A model generated the notes under the pieces. That model had not been told where the DNA came from, did no database searches, and worked only from the letters and a program-made list of their open reading frames with translations. Of a stretch of DNA of 7,393 nucleotides, positions 1 through 6,303 are shown piece by piece (position 1 is the first letter of the stretch; every line of letters starts with the position of its first letter). The DNA comes from Burkholderiaceae bacterium. Its GTDB lineage: Bacteria > Pseudomonadota > Gammaproteobacteria > Burkholderiales > Burkholderiaceae_C. The translations under genes and the position numbers were made by a program. The stretch is taken from the NCBI GenBank assembly GCA_023260355.1, contig JALQVJ010000414.1, forward strand, positions 1-7,393, given 5' to 3'.

Positions 1-1
1 C

Positions 2-541
2 AACAGCCAGATCGCCCATGTGGTGTGGCACCTCGTGTGCAGCCACCGCCATCGCAGCCAACACGCCCAGATGCCAGTCCACCAAAAAAGCAGACGCGAT
101 CAAGATGCCATCGCCAAACGCGTGGATGCTGTCGCCGAAGAGCACGACCCAGCCGCCCGATTTCAGATCACCGTGGCTATGCCCGTGATGGTGGGCATGC
201 GCGTGTTGGGCTCGGTGCTCGTGGGCATGCCCATGATCGTGCGGCCCGTGTGCATGCACATCGCTGTGCTCATGGCCGTGGTGATAAAGCTCTGCCTTGT
301 CCAACACAAAGAAAAACACCAGCCCAGCCAACAGCCAGGCCAGGAGCGTGTGCGCCTCGCCACCCGCCTCGAGCGCCTCCGGCAACAGGTGCAAAAACGC
401 CGTTGCCAGCAACGCGCCCGCCGCAAAGCTCAGCATGCCTTGCGTGTAACGCTGCATGATGCCGCCAGCGAGCAATGCTGCAAGCCACACACTGCCCACG
501 CCTGCTGCAATCGTGGCCACCAAAATCCAAACCAAGGTCAT
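2..541 (-). CDS. ZIP-family divalent metal transporter, partial (C-terminus beyond window)
   Basis: ZIP proteins carry zinc, iron or other divalent metals across the inner membrane, usually into the cytoplasm. The visible 180 residues show an N-terminal helix (about 3-25), a second helix with the AAGALLATAFLHLLPEA signature (about 40-56), a third (about 66-81), then a long loop (87-123) with 18 histidines in 37 residues. Next come the metal-binding helix 4 (DSIHAFGDG, 137-145) and helix 5 (HEVPHHMGD, 169-177). A full protein would have about three more helices, lost off the window start. Helix 4 has Ala where most family members have Asn (HNF), and helix 5 has HH where HE or QE is usual. The ATG at 539-541 is preceded by GAGGG about ten bases upstream. 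The gene lies 40 bases after the hydrolase stop, suggesting one transcript. The family is secure; the metal and direction of transport are not shown. Confidence 0.9.
   Translation of the reverse strand, partial: MTLVWILVATIAAGVGSVWLAALLAGGIMQRYTQGMLSFAAGALLATAFLHLLPEALEAGGEAHTLLAWLLAGLVFFFVLDKAELYHHGHEHSDVHAHGPHDHGHAHEHRAQHAHAHHHGHSHGDLKSGGWVVLFGDSIHAFGDGILIASAFLVDWHLGVLAAMAVAAHEVPHHMGDLAV
173..283 (-). other. Histidine-rich metal-binding loop of the ZIP transporter
   Basis: Residues 87-123 of the transporter consist largely of alternating His-X pairs (18 His, with Asp, Glu, Gly and Ala between). In ZIP proteins the loop between helices 3 and 4 is the usual place for such a cluster, and it is thought to bind or sense metal on the cytoplasmic side. 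The DNA here carries short direct repeats, such as GTGGGCATGC at 191-200 and 221-230, because of the repeated His codons. Confidence 0.85.
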
Positions 542-581
542 GATGCGGTGCCCTCGAGCGACTCAACAAGGCGCATCACAC

Positions 582-1496
582 TCATGCGGCACCGTGCGTT
601 TTGAACCAAGCCAAGCATCGCTGCCAGCCATCTTGGGCCGCTTCCTTGCGATAGCTGGGACGGTAATCGGCATGGAACGCGTGAGGGGCATCGGGGTAAA
701 CGACAAACGCCGAGGCGGCGGCCGCTTTGTTGCCCTTCTTGCCAGCATCACCCAACAACGCTTTCATGCGCTCAACGCTCTCGAGGCTGATCCCACGGTC
801 CGCCCCGCCGTACAAACCGAGCACCGGCGCTTGGATTTTGTCCGCGACCTGAACGGGATGTTGCGGCGTGAACGGCGTGGGCTCGCCCTCGAGGCGGCCA
901 TACCAAGCCACAGCTGCCTTGACCAAAGGCTGACTGGCTGCGTACATCCAAACTTGCCGACCACCCCAACAAAAACCGGTGATCCCCAAACGCGAAACAT
1001 CACCGCCGTTTTGCTTTGCCCACGCCACACAGGCGTCCAAATCGCGACGCACTTGCTCATCAGGCGTCTTGGAGATGACCTCGCGGATCAAGTCGGCGAT
1101 TTGCGCATAGCCCATCGGATCGCCCTGGCGGATGAAGAGCTCTGGCGCCATGGCCAAGTAACCCTCGCGAGCGAAACGCCGCGCGATATCGCAGATGTGC
1201 TCGTGCGCGCCAAAGATCTCAGATATCACCAAGACCACTGGCATACCCGTGGTCTTGCCCTCTGGCTTGGCAACATAAACTGGTACGTCTTCCCCGTCGA
1301 CCTTGATCTGAATTTCTTTGGCGTCCAGACCGGCTATCGGCGTGCTGATCGTGTTGGCTGACACCGGCAACACCGCGGCTGCAAAACCAACACCCAAGGC
1401 CCCGCGCAAGACGTCACGGCGGCTGGCACCTGCGTGCGCCTTGGCGTCCACATCCACCAAAGATTCAATGTCGTCAACCCAGTTTTTGTTGGTCAT
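582..1496 (-). CDS. Tat-exported dienelactone hydrolase family protein (alpha/beta hydrolase)
   Basis: This 304-residue alpha/beta hydrolase of the dienelactone hydrolase family (COG0412 type) cleaves an ester or lactone; its natural substrate cannot be read from the sequence. The nucleophile elbow is GFCWGG with Cys176. Asp233 (GGADRG) and His272 (PDAPHAFH) complete the Cys-Asp-His triad, and Glu93 (SEIFG) matches the conserved Glu that contacts the Cys in the family. The first 47 residues are an export signal: a long polar n-region, a twin-arginine motif SRRDVL (Arg26-Arg27), a hydrophobic stretch (about 32-44) and a VSA site before residue 48. The mature enzyme should therefore be periplasmic. 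The ATG at 1494-1496 has a good ribosome site, AAGGA, six bases upstream. polA lies upstream on the same strand (112-base gap) and the ZIP gene 40 bases downstream. Family and export are well supported; a role in chloroaromatic degradation is not, as no such pathway genes are nearby. Confidence 0.93.
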   Translation of the reverse strand: MTNKNWVDDIESLVDVDAKAHAGASRRDVLRGALGVGFAAAVLPVSANTISTPIAGLDAKEIQIKVDGEDVPVYVAKPEGKTTGMPVVLVISEIFGAHEHICDIARRFAREGYLAMAPELFIRQGDPMGYAQIADLIREVISKTPDEQVRRDLDACVAWAKQNGGDVSRLGITGFCWGGRQVWMYAASQPLVKAAVAWYGRLEGEPTPFTPQHPVQVADKIQAPVLGLYGGADRGISLESVERMKALLGDAGKKGNKAAAASAFVVYPDAPHAFHADYRPSYRKEAAQDGWQRCLAWFKTHGAA

Positions 1497-1502
1497 TTTT
1501 GA

Positions 1503-1507
1503 TCCTT
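1503..1507 (-). promoter_or_regulatory. Ribosome binding site of the hydrolase gene
   Basis: AAGGA on the minus strand lies six bases before the ATG at 1494-1496. It is the clearest Shine-Dalgarno site in the window and supports that start, which also keeps the full twin-arginine signal. Confidence 0.7.
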
Positions 1508-1533
1508 ATGTCATCAGGTCAGTGAATATTTGC

Positions 1534-1548
1534 GTCCATCCGATGGAC
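1534..1548. repeat. Perfect 15-base palindrome, possible operator upstream of the hydrolase
   Basis: GTCCATC-C-GATGGAC is an inverted repeat with 7-base arms around one central base. It ends 37 bases before the hydrolase start. The one-base centre suits a dimeric DNA-binding protein better than an RNA hairpin, and no T run follows, so a terminator is unlikely. No regulator gene lies in the window, so the operator role is inference. Confidence 0.4.
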
Positions 1549-1580
1549 CACGAGCATCGTGCCACAAGCCATGGTTCGTG
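1549..1580. repeat. Two further inverted repeats in the polA-hydrolase gap
   Basis: CACGA-GCA-TCGTG (1549-1561) is a perfect 5-base-arm inverted repeat. It is followed at 1563-1580 by CACAAGCCATGGTTCGTG, an imperfect 18-base palindrome centred on CCATGG. Both could fold in RNA reading leftward out of polA, so they may form a 3' structure for polA or part of a regulatory region. There is no T run, so an intrinsic terminator is not shown. Confidence 0.35.
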
Positions 1581-1608
1581 TTCAACGCAGCCATACATGG
1601 GCCGACAA

Positions 1609-4389
1609 TCAGTGGGCCTGTTCCCAATTGCTGCCCACCCCAACCTCGGCCAGCAGTGGAACGGCGAGCTCTGCCACACCCGCCATCAACTCTGGGACGC
1701 GCGCCTTGAGCCAGTCGGCCTGCGACTCGGGCAATTCAAACACCAGTTCGTCGTGGACCTGCATGATCATCTTGACGCCATTGTTTTGCTGGTCCAACTC
1801 CTGCTGCACGGCAATCATGGCCATCTTGATCAAGTCCGCTGCCGTGCCCTGCATGGGCGCGTTGATGGCAGCACGTTCAGCACCCGCCCGCCGTGGGCCA
1901 TTGGGTGAGTTGATCTCGCTCAAGTAGAGGCGCCGACCGAAGACGGTCTGCACATAGCCTTGTGCCTTGGCAATGGCCTTGGTCTGCTCCATGTAAGCGC
2001 GAACACCTGGGTACCTCGTGAAGTAGCGCTCGATGTAGTTCTTGGCGGCGGTGTTATCGATGCCCAACGATTTCGCCAAGCCAAACGCGCTCATGCCGTA
2101 AATCAAGCCAAAGTTGATGGTCTTGGCATAGCGGCGCTGCTCTGATGACACCTCATCCACGCCAATGCCAAACACCTCGGCGGCCGTCGCACGGTGCACG
2201 TCCAGCCCCTGCTGAAAGGCAGCAATCAACGCCTCATCACCGCTCAGGTGCGCCATGATGCGCAGCTCAATTTGCGAGTAGTCAGCAGATGCAATCAAGC
2301 GGCCGGCAGGCGCGACGAACGCCTCGCGGATGCGGCGGCCTTCGGCGGTTCGAATCGGAATGTTCTGCAGATTCGGGTCATTGCTAGAGAGGCGCCCCGT
2401 GACCGCCACGGCCTGCGAATACGAGGTGTGGACTCGCCCGTCTTTCGGGTCGGCCAAAGCCGCCAGCTTGTCGGTGTAGGTGCTCTTGAGCTTGGCGAGG
2501 CTTCGGTGCTCGAGAATCTTGGCGGGCAAAGGGTAGTCCTCGGCGAGGCGCTCCAGCACCTCTTCGTCCGTGCTCGGTGCTCCCTTGGCCGTCTTTTTGA
2601 GTACCGGCAGCCCCAGCTTTTCGAAAAAGATTTCACCGATTTGCTTGGGTGAAGCCAAGTTGAAAGCCTGCCCCGCAATATCGTGCGCCTGCGCCTCGAG
2701 GGCCACAATTCGGCCACCCAACTCGTGGCTTTGCTGCGCGAGTGCGGTTGCATCAATCAGCACGCCATTGCGCTCGATATGGCACAACACATCGCTGGCT
2801 TGCATCTCCAACGCGTAAATGCGCTGCAAACCGGCATCCGCTTGAATCCGAGGCCACAGAACACCGTGCACATCGAGGCACTGGTCTGCGTCTTCACAGG
2901 CGTATTGGGTCACGCGCTCGATATCCACTTGCGCAATCGAGATCTGATTGGCGCCTTTGCCGCACAAGTCTTCGTATGACAAACCCGTGCGCCCGACGTG
3001 GCGCAGTGCGAGACTCTCCAAGCCATGGGGCCGATGACACTCCAGCACATAGCTTTGCAGCATCGTGTCGTGGGCATAGCCCTTCACCTGGATGCCATAG
3101 TTGGCCAACACGTGCTGGTCGTACTTGACGTTTTGACCGAGCTTGAGCGCGCTCGCGTCTTCAAGCCACGGCTTCAAACGCGCCAAAACCTGCTCGAGCG
3201 GCAGCTGTTCGGGCGCCCCTGGGTAATCGTGGCCGAGCGGCACGTAGGCGGCCGCACCCGGCTGCACGCTGAGGCTGATGCCCACCAGTTGCGCCTGCAT
3301 GGCATTCAAACTGGTGGTCTCGGTGTCGATGGCGGTCAAGGCACTGGACTGGATCTTGCCTAACCACTCGTCAAATTGCACCCACGTTGTGATGCAGGTG
3401 TAGGCCAATTCCCCCTGCACGGCTGAGGCGGCGGGTGCACCGCCAAACAAGTCGTCGGTTTGTGGCGCCGCTGGACTGCTGGCGGGCAAGGCGGAACTCG
3501 GGTTGGGTCGCTTGCTCGTCAAGCTCTTGAAGCCGTAGCGGTCATAAAAAGACAGCAGCTCCGCTTCAAGTGGTGGGCGCATGCGAAGCCCGTCGAGCTG
3601 CGGCCACTGCGCAATCTCGCCACTCAACTCACAATCTGTTTTGATGGTCACCAAAGCCTTCGACAGTGGCAAACGCGGGATCGCCTCGCGCAAGTTTTCG
3701 CCCGCTTTGCCTTTGACTTGATCCGCGGCCGCAATCAATTGGTCTAAAGAGCCAAACTCGCTCAGCCACTTGGCGGCGGTCTTGGGGCCGACTTTGTCAA
3801 CACCGGGGACGTTGTCTACGGCATCGCCCACCAGCGTTTGAAAGTCGATCATCAGCTCCGGCGGCACGCCAAACTCCTCTGTGACGCCCGATCGGTCGCG
3901 GCGCTTGCCGTTCATCGTGTCCATCACCATGATGTGGTCAGTCACCAATTGGCTCAGGTCTTTGTCACCGCTGGAAATCACCACGCGATAGCCTGCGGCC
4001 TCACCTGCCCGGGCCAGGGTTCCGATCACATCGTCGGCCTCCACGCCAGGCACGGCCAAGACGGGCCAGCCGAGCAAGTCCACGACCTCATGGATAGGCT
4101 CGATCTGGGCACGCAAATCGTCGGGCATCGGCGAGCGATTGGCCTTGTAGTCGGCGTACATTTCGTCACGAAAAGTTGGGCCCGACGCGTCGAAAATGCA
4201 CGCGCCAAGCGCTGCGTCTGGCCAATCTTTGGAGAGCGCCTGCATCATGTTGATCATGCCGCGCACGGCGCCAGTCGGAGCGCTGGATGGGTCGTTGCGA
4301 TCAACGCGCAAGTCCGGCATCGCGTGAAAGGCACGGTACAAGTAGCTCGATCCGTCGACCAGTACCATCAGGGGTTTGTTATCACTCAT
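1609..4389 (-). CDS. polA: DNA polymerase I
   Basis: This 926-residue repair and Okazaki-fragment-processing polymerase is close to the 928 residues of the E. coli enzyme. The 5'-3' nuclease domain (about 1-295) keeps its metal-binding acidic residues: Asp12, the GVEADD motif (Glu117, Asp119, Asp120), SSGDKD (Asp142, Asp144) and GDAVDN (Asp189, Asp192). A Pro/Ser/Ala-rich linker (about 293-326) follows. The 3'-5' exonuclease domain (about 330-520) has all motifs for proofreading: DTET (Asp355, Glu357), NVKYD (Asp424) and YACEDAD (Asp500). The polymerase domain has motif A DYSQIELR (Asp703), the O-helix RRYAKTINFGLIYG (Arg752, Lys756, Phe760, Tyr764) and motif C QVHDE (Asp880). Phe760 aligns with E. 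coli Phe762, the residue linked to discrimination against dideoxynucleotides. All three activities should be intact. The ATG at 4387-4389 starts directly before the conserved VDGSSYLYRAF; its ribosome site is weak. It is transcribed divergently from thrB. Confidence 0.98.
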   Translation of the reverse strand: MSDNKPLMVLVDGSSYLYRAFHAMPDLRVDRNDPSSAPTGAVRGMINMMQALSKDWPDAALGACIFDASGPTFRDEMYADYKANRSPMPDDLRAQIEPIHEVVDLLGWPVLAVPGVEADDVIGTLARAGEAAGYRVVISSGDKDLSQLVTDHIMVMDTMNGKRRDRSGVTEEFGVPPELMIDFQTLVGDAVDNVPGVDKVGPKTAAKWLSEFGSLDQLIAAADQVKGKAGENLREAIPRLPLSKALVTIKTDCELSGEIAQWPQLDGLRMRPPLEAELLSFYDRYGFKSLTSKRPNPSSALPASSPAAPQTDDLFGGAPAASAVQGELAYTCITTWVQFDEWLGKIQSSALTAIDTETTSLNAMQAQLVGISLSVQPGAAAYVPLGHDYPGAPEQLPLEQVLARLKPWLEDASALKLGQNVKYDQHVLANYGIQVKGYAHDTMLQSYVLECHRPHGLESLALRHVGRTGLSYEDLCGKGANQISIAQVDIERVTQYACEDADQCLDVHGVLWPRIQADAGLQRIYALEMQASDVLCHIERNGVLIDATALAQQSHELGGRIVALEAQAHDIAGQAFNLASPKQIGEIFFEKLGLPVLKKTAKGAPSTDEEVLERLAEDYPLPAKILEHRSLAKLKSTYTDKLAALADPKDGRVHTSYSQAVAVTGRLSSNDPNLQNIPIRTAEGRRIREAFVAPAGRLIASADYSQIELRIMAHLSGDEALIAAFQQGLDVHRATAAEVFGIGVDEVSSEQRRYAKTINFGLIYGMSAFGLAKSLGIDNTAAKNYIERYFTRYPGVRAYMEQTKAIAKAQGYVQTVFGRRLYLSEINSPNGPRRAGAERAAINAPMQGTAADLIKMAMIAVQQELDQQNNGVKMIMQVHDELVFELPESQADWLKARVPELMAGVAELAVPLLAEVGVGSNWEQAH

Positions 4390-4471
4390 CCCGTTATTGT
4401 CCGTCAGTTTGCAAGCCTACAATCCAGCTTGTTATTCTTGCGCTTGGTCCACCCTCCTCTACACCGTTCCC
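4390..4471. promoter_or_regulatory. Divergent promoter region between polA and thrB
   Basis: This 82-base gap must hold the start signals for the rightward thrB pair, and probably for leftward polA. The best rightward candidate is a -10 box TACAAT at 4418-4423, one mismatch from consensus, with TTGTCC at 4397-4402 (15-base spacing). An alternative is TTGCAA at 4409-4414 with TATTCT at 4433-4438 (18-base spacing). On the minus strand only weak boxes are visible, for example TTGTAG then CAATAA 17 bases later. No clear operator or leader structure was seen. Confidence 0.45.
4418..4423 (+). promoter_or_regulatory. Candidate -10 box for thrB
   Basis: TACAAT differs from the sigma-70 -10 consensus at one base and would place the transcript start near 4430, giving a leader of about 40 bases before the thrB ATG. 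The matching -35 element is poor, so this is a prediction from one good hexamer. Confidence 0.35.
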
Positions 4472-5455
4472 ATGGCCGTTTTCACCGAAGTCACCCCCGC
4501 CGATGCCCAATCGCTGCTCGACACATTGCACTTGGGTGAGTTGGTGGAACTGCGCGGCATCCAAGGCGGCATTGAAAACACCAACTATTTTCTGACCAGC
4601 AGCCAAGACGGCGTCCATCACGAGTGGGTGCTGACCCTGTTTGAGCGGCTCACACAAGAGCAACTGCCCTTCTATTTGGACCTGATGCACCACCTGGCCG
4701 CGGCTGGCGTTCCTGTGCCGGACCCTGTGGCAGATCCCCACGGGCGCCACCTGCTGAGCCTGTGCGACAAACCAGCAGCACTGGTCAACAAGCTGAGCGG
4801 CAGCAGCCAGCTCAGCCCCAGCCCCGTGCATTGCAGCCAAGTGGGGCGCACCCTTGCCCAGATGCATTTGGTCGCCAAGGAATACGCGGGCACGCAGCCC
4901 AATTTGCGCGGCCTGGCTTGGTGGCAAGCAGTGGTGCCGGACGTGTTGGCCCACATTGGTGGCGCCCAAGCCGAGCTGCTCACCGCTGAGCTGGCCTACC
5001 AGACGCACATCCACCAATCAAGCGCCTATGCCGCTTTGCCACGAGGCCCCGTCCACGCTGACTTGTTCAGAGACAACGTGATGTTCGATGGCACCACGCT
5101 GACCGGTGTGTTCGACTTCTATTTCGCTGGCGTCGATACCTGGCTGTTCGACTTGGCCGTGTGCATCAACGACTGGTGTGCCGACCTTGAGTCAGGCAAA
5201 CTGGCGATGGATCGGCTCGAGGCCTTGCTCAAAGCCTACGAGTCCATCCGACCACTGACCTCGGCGGAGCGCGAGCTGTTCAACCCGATGCTCCGGTCTG
5301 CCGCGATGCGTTTTTGGACATCACGCCTCTGGGACTTTCACTTGCCACGCGAAGCAAGCATGCTGCAGCCGCATGACCCCAAGCGCTTTGAAAACGTGTT
5401 GCGCGAGCGCATTCACGCCCCCTTCACGTTTGACCTCCTCACGACCACGGCATGA
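4472..5455 (+). CDS. thrB: Homoserine kinase, aminoglycoside phosphotransferase-fold type
   Basis: Homoserine kinase phosphorylates L-homoserine with ATP to O-phospho-L-homoserine, the substrate of threonine synthase, in the cytoplasm. This 327-residue protein belongs to the choline-kinase/APH-like form found in many proteobacteria, not the GHMP form of E. coli. The N-terminus MAVFTEVT is typical. The nucleotide-binding N-lobe has GIQGGIENTNYFL (29-41). The catalytic loop is HADLFRDN (195-202, Asp197 as catalytic base, Asn202), and the metal-binding Asp215 lies in VFDFYFAG. LFDLAVCINDWC (225-236) is another family signature. I chose the ATG at 4472: the upstream in-frame ATG at 4376 would overlap polA and add 32 residues foreign to the family. 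No Shine-Dalgarno sequence is visible before 4472. The stop overlaps the next start (ATGA), so the two genes are probably coupled. Other threonine genes are not in the window. Confidence 0.95.
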   Translation: MAVFTEVTPADAQSLLDTLHLGELVELRGIQGGIENTNYFLTSSQDGVHHEWVLTLFERLTQEQLPFYLDLMHHLAAAGVPVPDPVADPHGRHLLSLCDKPAALVNKLSGSSQLSPSPVHCSQVGRTLAQMHLVAKEYAGTQPNLRGLAWWQAVVPDVLAHIGGAQAELLTAELAYQTHIHQSSAYAALPRGPVHADLFRDNVMFDGTTLTGVFDFYFAGVDTWLFDLAVCINDWCADLESGKLAMDRLEALLKAYESIRPLTSAERELFNPMLRSAAMRFWTSRLWDFHLPREASMLQPHDPKRFENVLRERIHAPFTFDLLTTTA

Positions 5456-6243
5456 AACTGAACCTTGTTCCCGCAACCCAAGGCACGGCCTGGGTCAAAT
5501 CCGGTATCCGCGTTTTTGTCAGGCAGCCGCTGGCTTTGGGAGGCTTGTTCTTTTTGTTCGTCGGCATGATGTCGGTGCTGGGCATCGTGCCCATCCTCGG
5601 CACTCTGGCTTCTTTGGTTCTCCTGCCCTCGATCACCCTCGGCCTGCTCCAAGCCACCCGCATGGTCGAGGCCGGCCGCTTCCCCATGCCGCTCACCTTG
5701 GTCACTGCGTTGATTGAGTCTGCGGACAAGAGGCGGCAAATGATCAAGCTCGGCGCTTACTACGCCTTGGCATTTTTGATTTGCCTCGGGATCACCATGC
5801 TGATTGATGGCGGTTTGTTCGCCAAGTTCTACCTCACTGGAGAGGGTGGCGACGTGGAGACACTGCAAAACGCGGACCTGCAAATGGCGGCCGTTGTCGG
5901 CACGCTCCTCTACATCCCAATGGCGCTGTTGTTTTGGCACGCGCCCGCGCTGGTGTTCTGGCATGGCATTGCGCCCGGCAAAGCGATGTTTTTCAGTCTG
6001 ACCGCCTGCTGGCGCAACAAAGCGGCCGTGCTGGTCTACTTCTTGACGTGGGGTGGCGTGTTCATCGCCTGCGCAGTGGTCGTATCGATACTGGGTTCAT
6101 TGCTGGGGCCAGCCTTTATCCAAGTGATCTACATGCCACTGGTTTTGGTCTTGGCCGCCATGGTCACTGTGTCCGTGTACTTCAGCGTGCGCGACTCATT
6201 TGCCGACCCATTGCCCGATCTGCCTCCCCTGCCTCCGCGCTGA
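5452..6243 (+). CDS. BPSS1780-type integral membrane protein of unknown function
   Basis: This 263-residue inner-membrane protein matches my memory of the BPSS1780 family, named after a Burkholderia pseudomallei locus and without assigned function. The N-terminal segment MKLNLVPATQGTAWVKSGIR and the following FVRQPLALGGLFFLF are the features I recognise. About six hydrophobic segments are visible, near residues 27-49, 50-69, 99-118, 145-168, 191-213 and 221-244. A polar stretch with acidic residues (about 129-143) lies between helices 3 and 4, and the tail ends in a proline-rich PLPDLPPLPPR. I see no catalytic motif, ATP site or metal cluster. The ATG at 5452 overlaps the thrB stop by four bases, which points to translational coupling and a shared transcript. 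No Shine-Dalgarno site is seen. Adjacency to thrB hints at a link to amino-acid physiology, but nothing in the protein itself shows it. Confidence 0.85.
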   Translation: MKLNLVPATQGTAWVKSGIRVFVRQPLALGGLFFLFVGMMSVLGIVPILGTLASLVLLPSITLGLLQATRMVEAGRFPMPLTLVTALIESADKRRQMIKLGAYYALAFLICLGITMLIDGGLFAKFYLTGEGGDVETLQNADLQMAAVVGTLLYIPMALLFWHAPALVFWHGIAPGKAMFFSLTACWRNKAAVLVYFLTWGGVFIACAVVVSILGSLLGPAFIQVIYMPLVLVLAAMVTVSVYFSVRDSFADPLPDLPPLPPR

Positions 6244-6267
6244 TACCCCAGGTTTTGGCACCCCAAC

Positions 6268-6294
6268 GCTGCCCCCTCAAGGGTGGGCGGCAGC
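6268..6294. terminator. Hairpin between convergent genes, possible terminator or dispersed repeat
   Basis: GCTGCC (6268-6273) pairs with GGCAGC (6289-6294). With one bulged C the stem can continue by three C-G pairs (6274-6276 with 6285-6287), leaving an eight-base loop. It lies in the 60-base gap between two convergent genes, where a two-way terminator is expected, but no T run follows on either strand. It also resembles GC-rich palindromic repeats found between genes in some Comamonadaceae; that comparison is from memory. Confidence 0.4.
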
Positions 6295-6303
6295 TGGCCC
6301 AAC

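Noticed and set aside
173..283. Short direct repeats such as GTGGGCATGC in the first 300 bases, considered as a repeat array
   Set aside because: They fall exactly on the His-rich loop of the ZIP gene and follow from repeated His, Gly and Ala codons; spacing is irregular, so no CRISPR or tandem array is supported.
456..1361. Long open frame of 301 codons on the plus strand opposite the hydrolase gene
   Set aside because: It is antisense to a clearly conserved enzyme with an intact catalytic triad. Its product has no recognisable domain and a composition rich in Arg, His and Leu, typical of a GC-rich shadow frame.
582..1496. Hydrolase as part of a chlorocatechol degradation cluster
   Set aside because: No ring-cleavage dioxygenase, cycloisomerase or maleylacetate reductase gene is present, and the Tat signal argues for a periplasmic role.
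4376..4471. Upstream in-frame ATG at 4376 as the start of thrB
   Set aside because: It would overlap the first codons of polA and add a 32-residue leader that does not belong to the family, while ATG 4472 gives the typical MAVFTEVT beginning.
3838..4539. Open frame of 233 codons on the plus strand opposite the start of polA and running into thrB
   Set aside because: It overlaps two well-supported genes in other frames and shows no family features.
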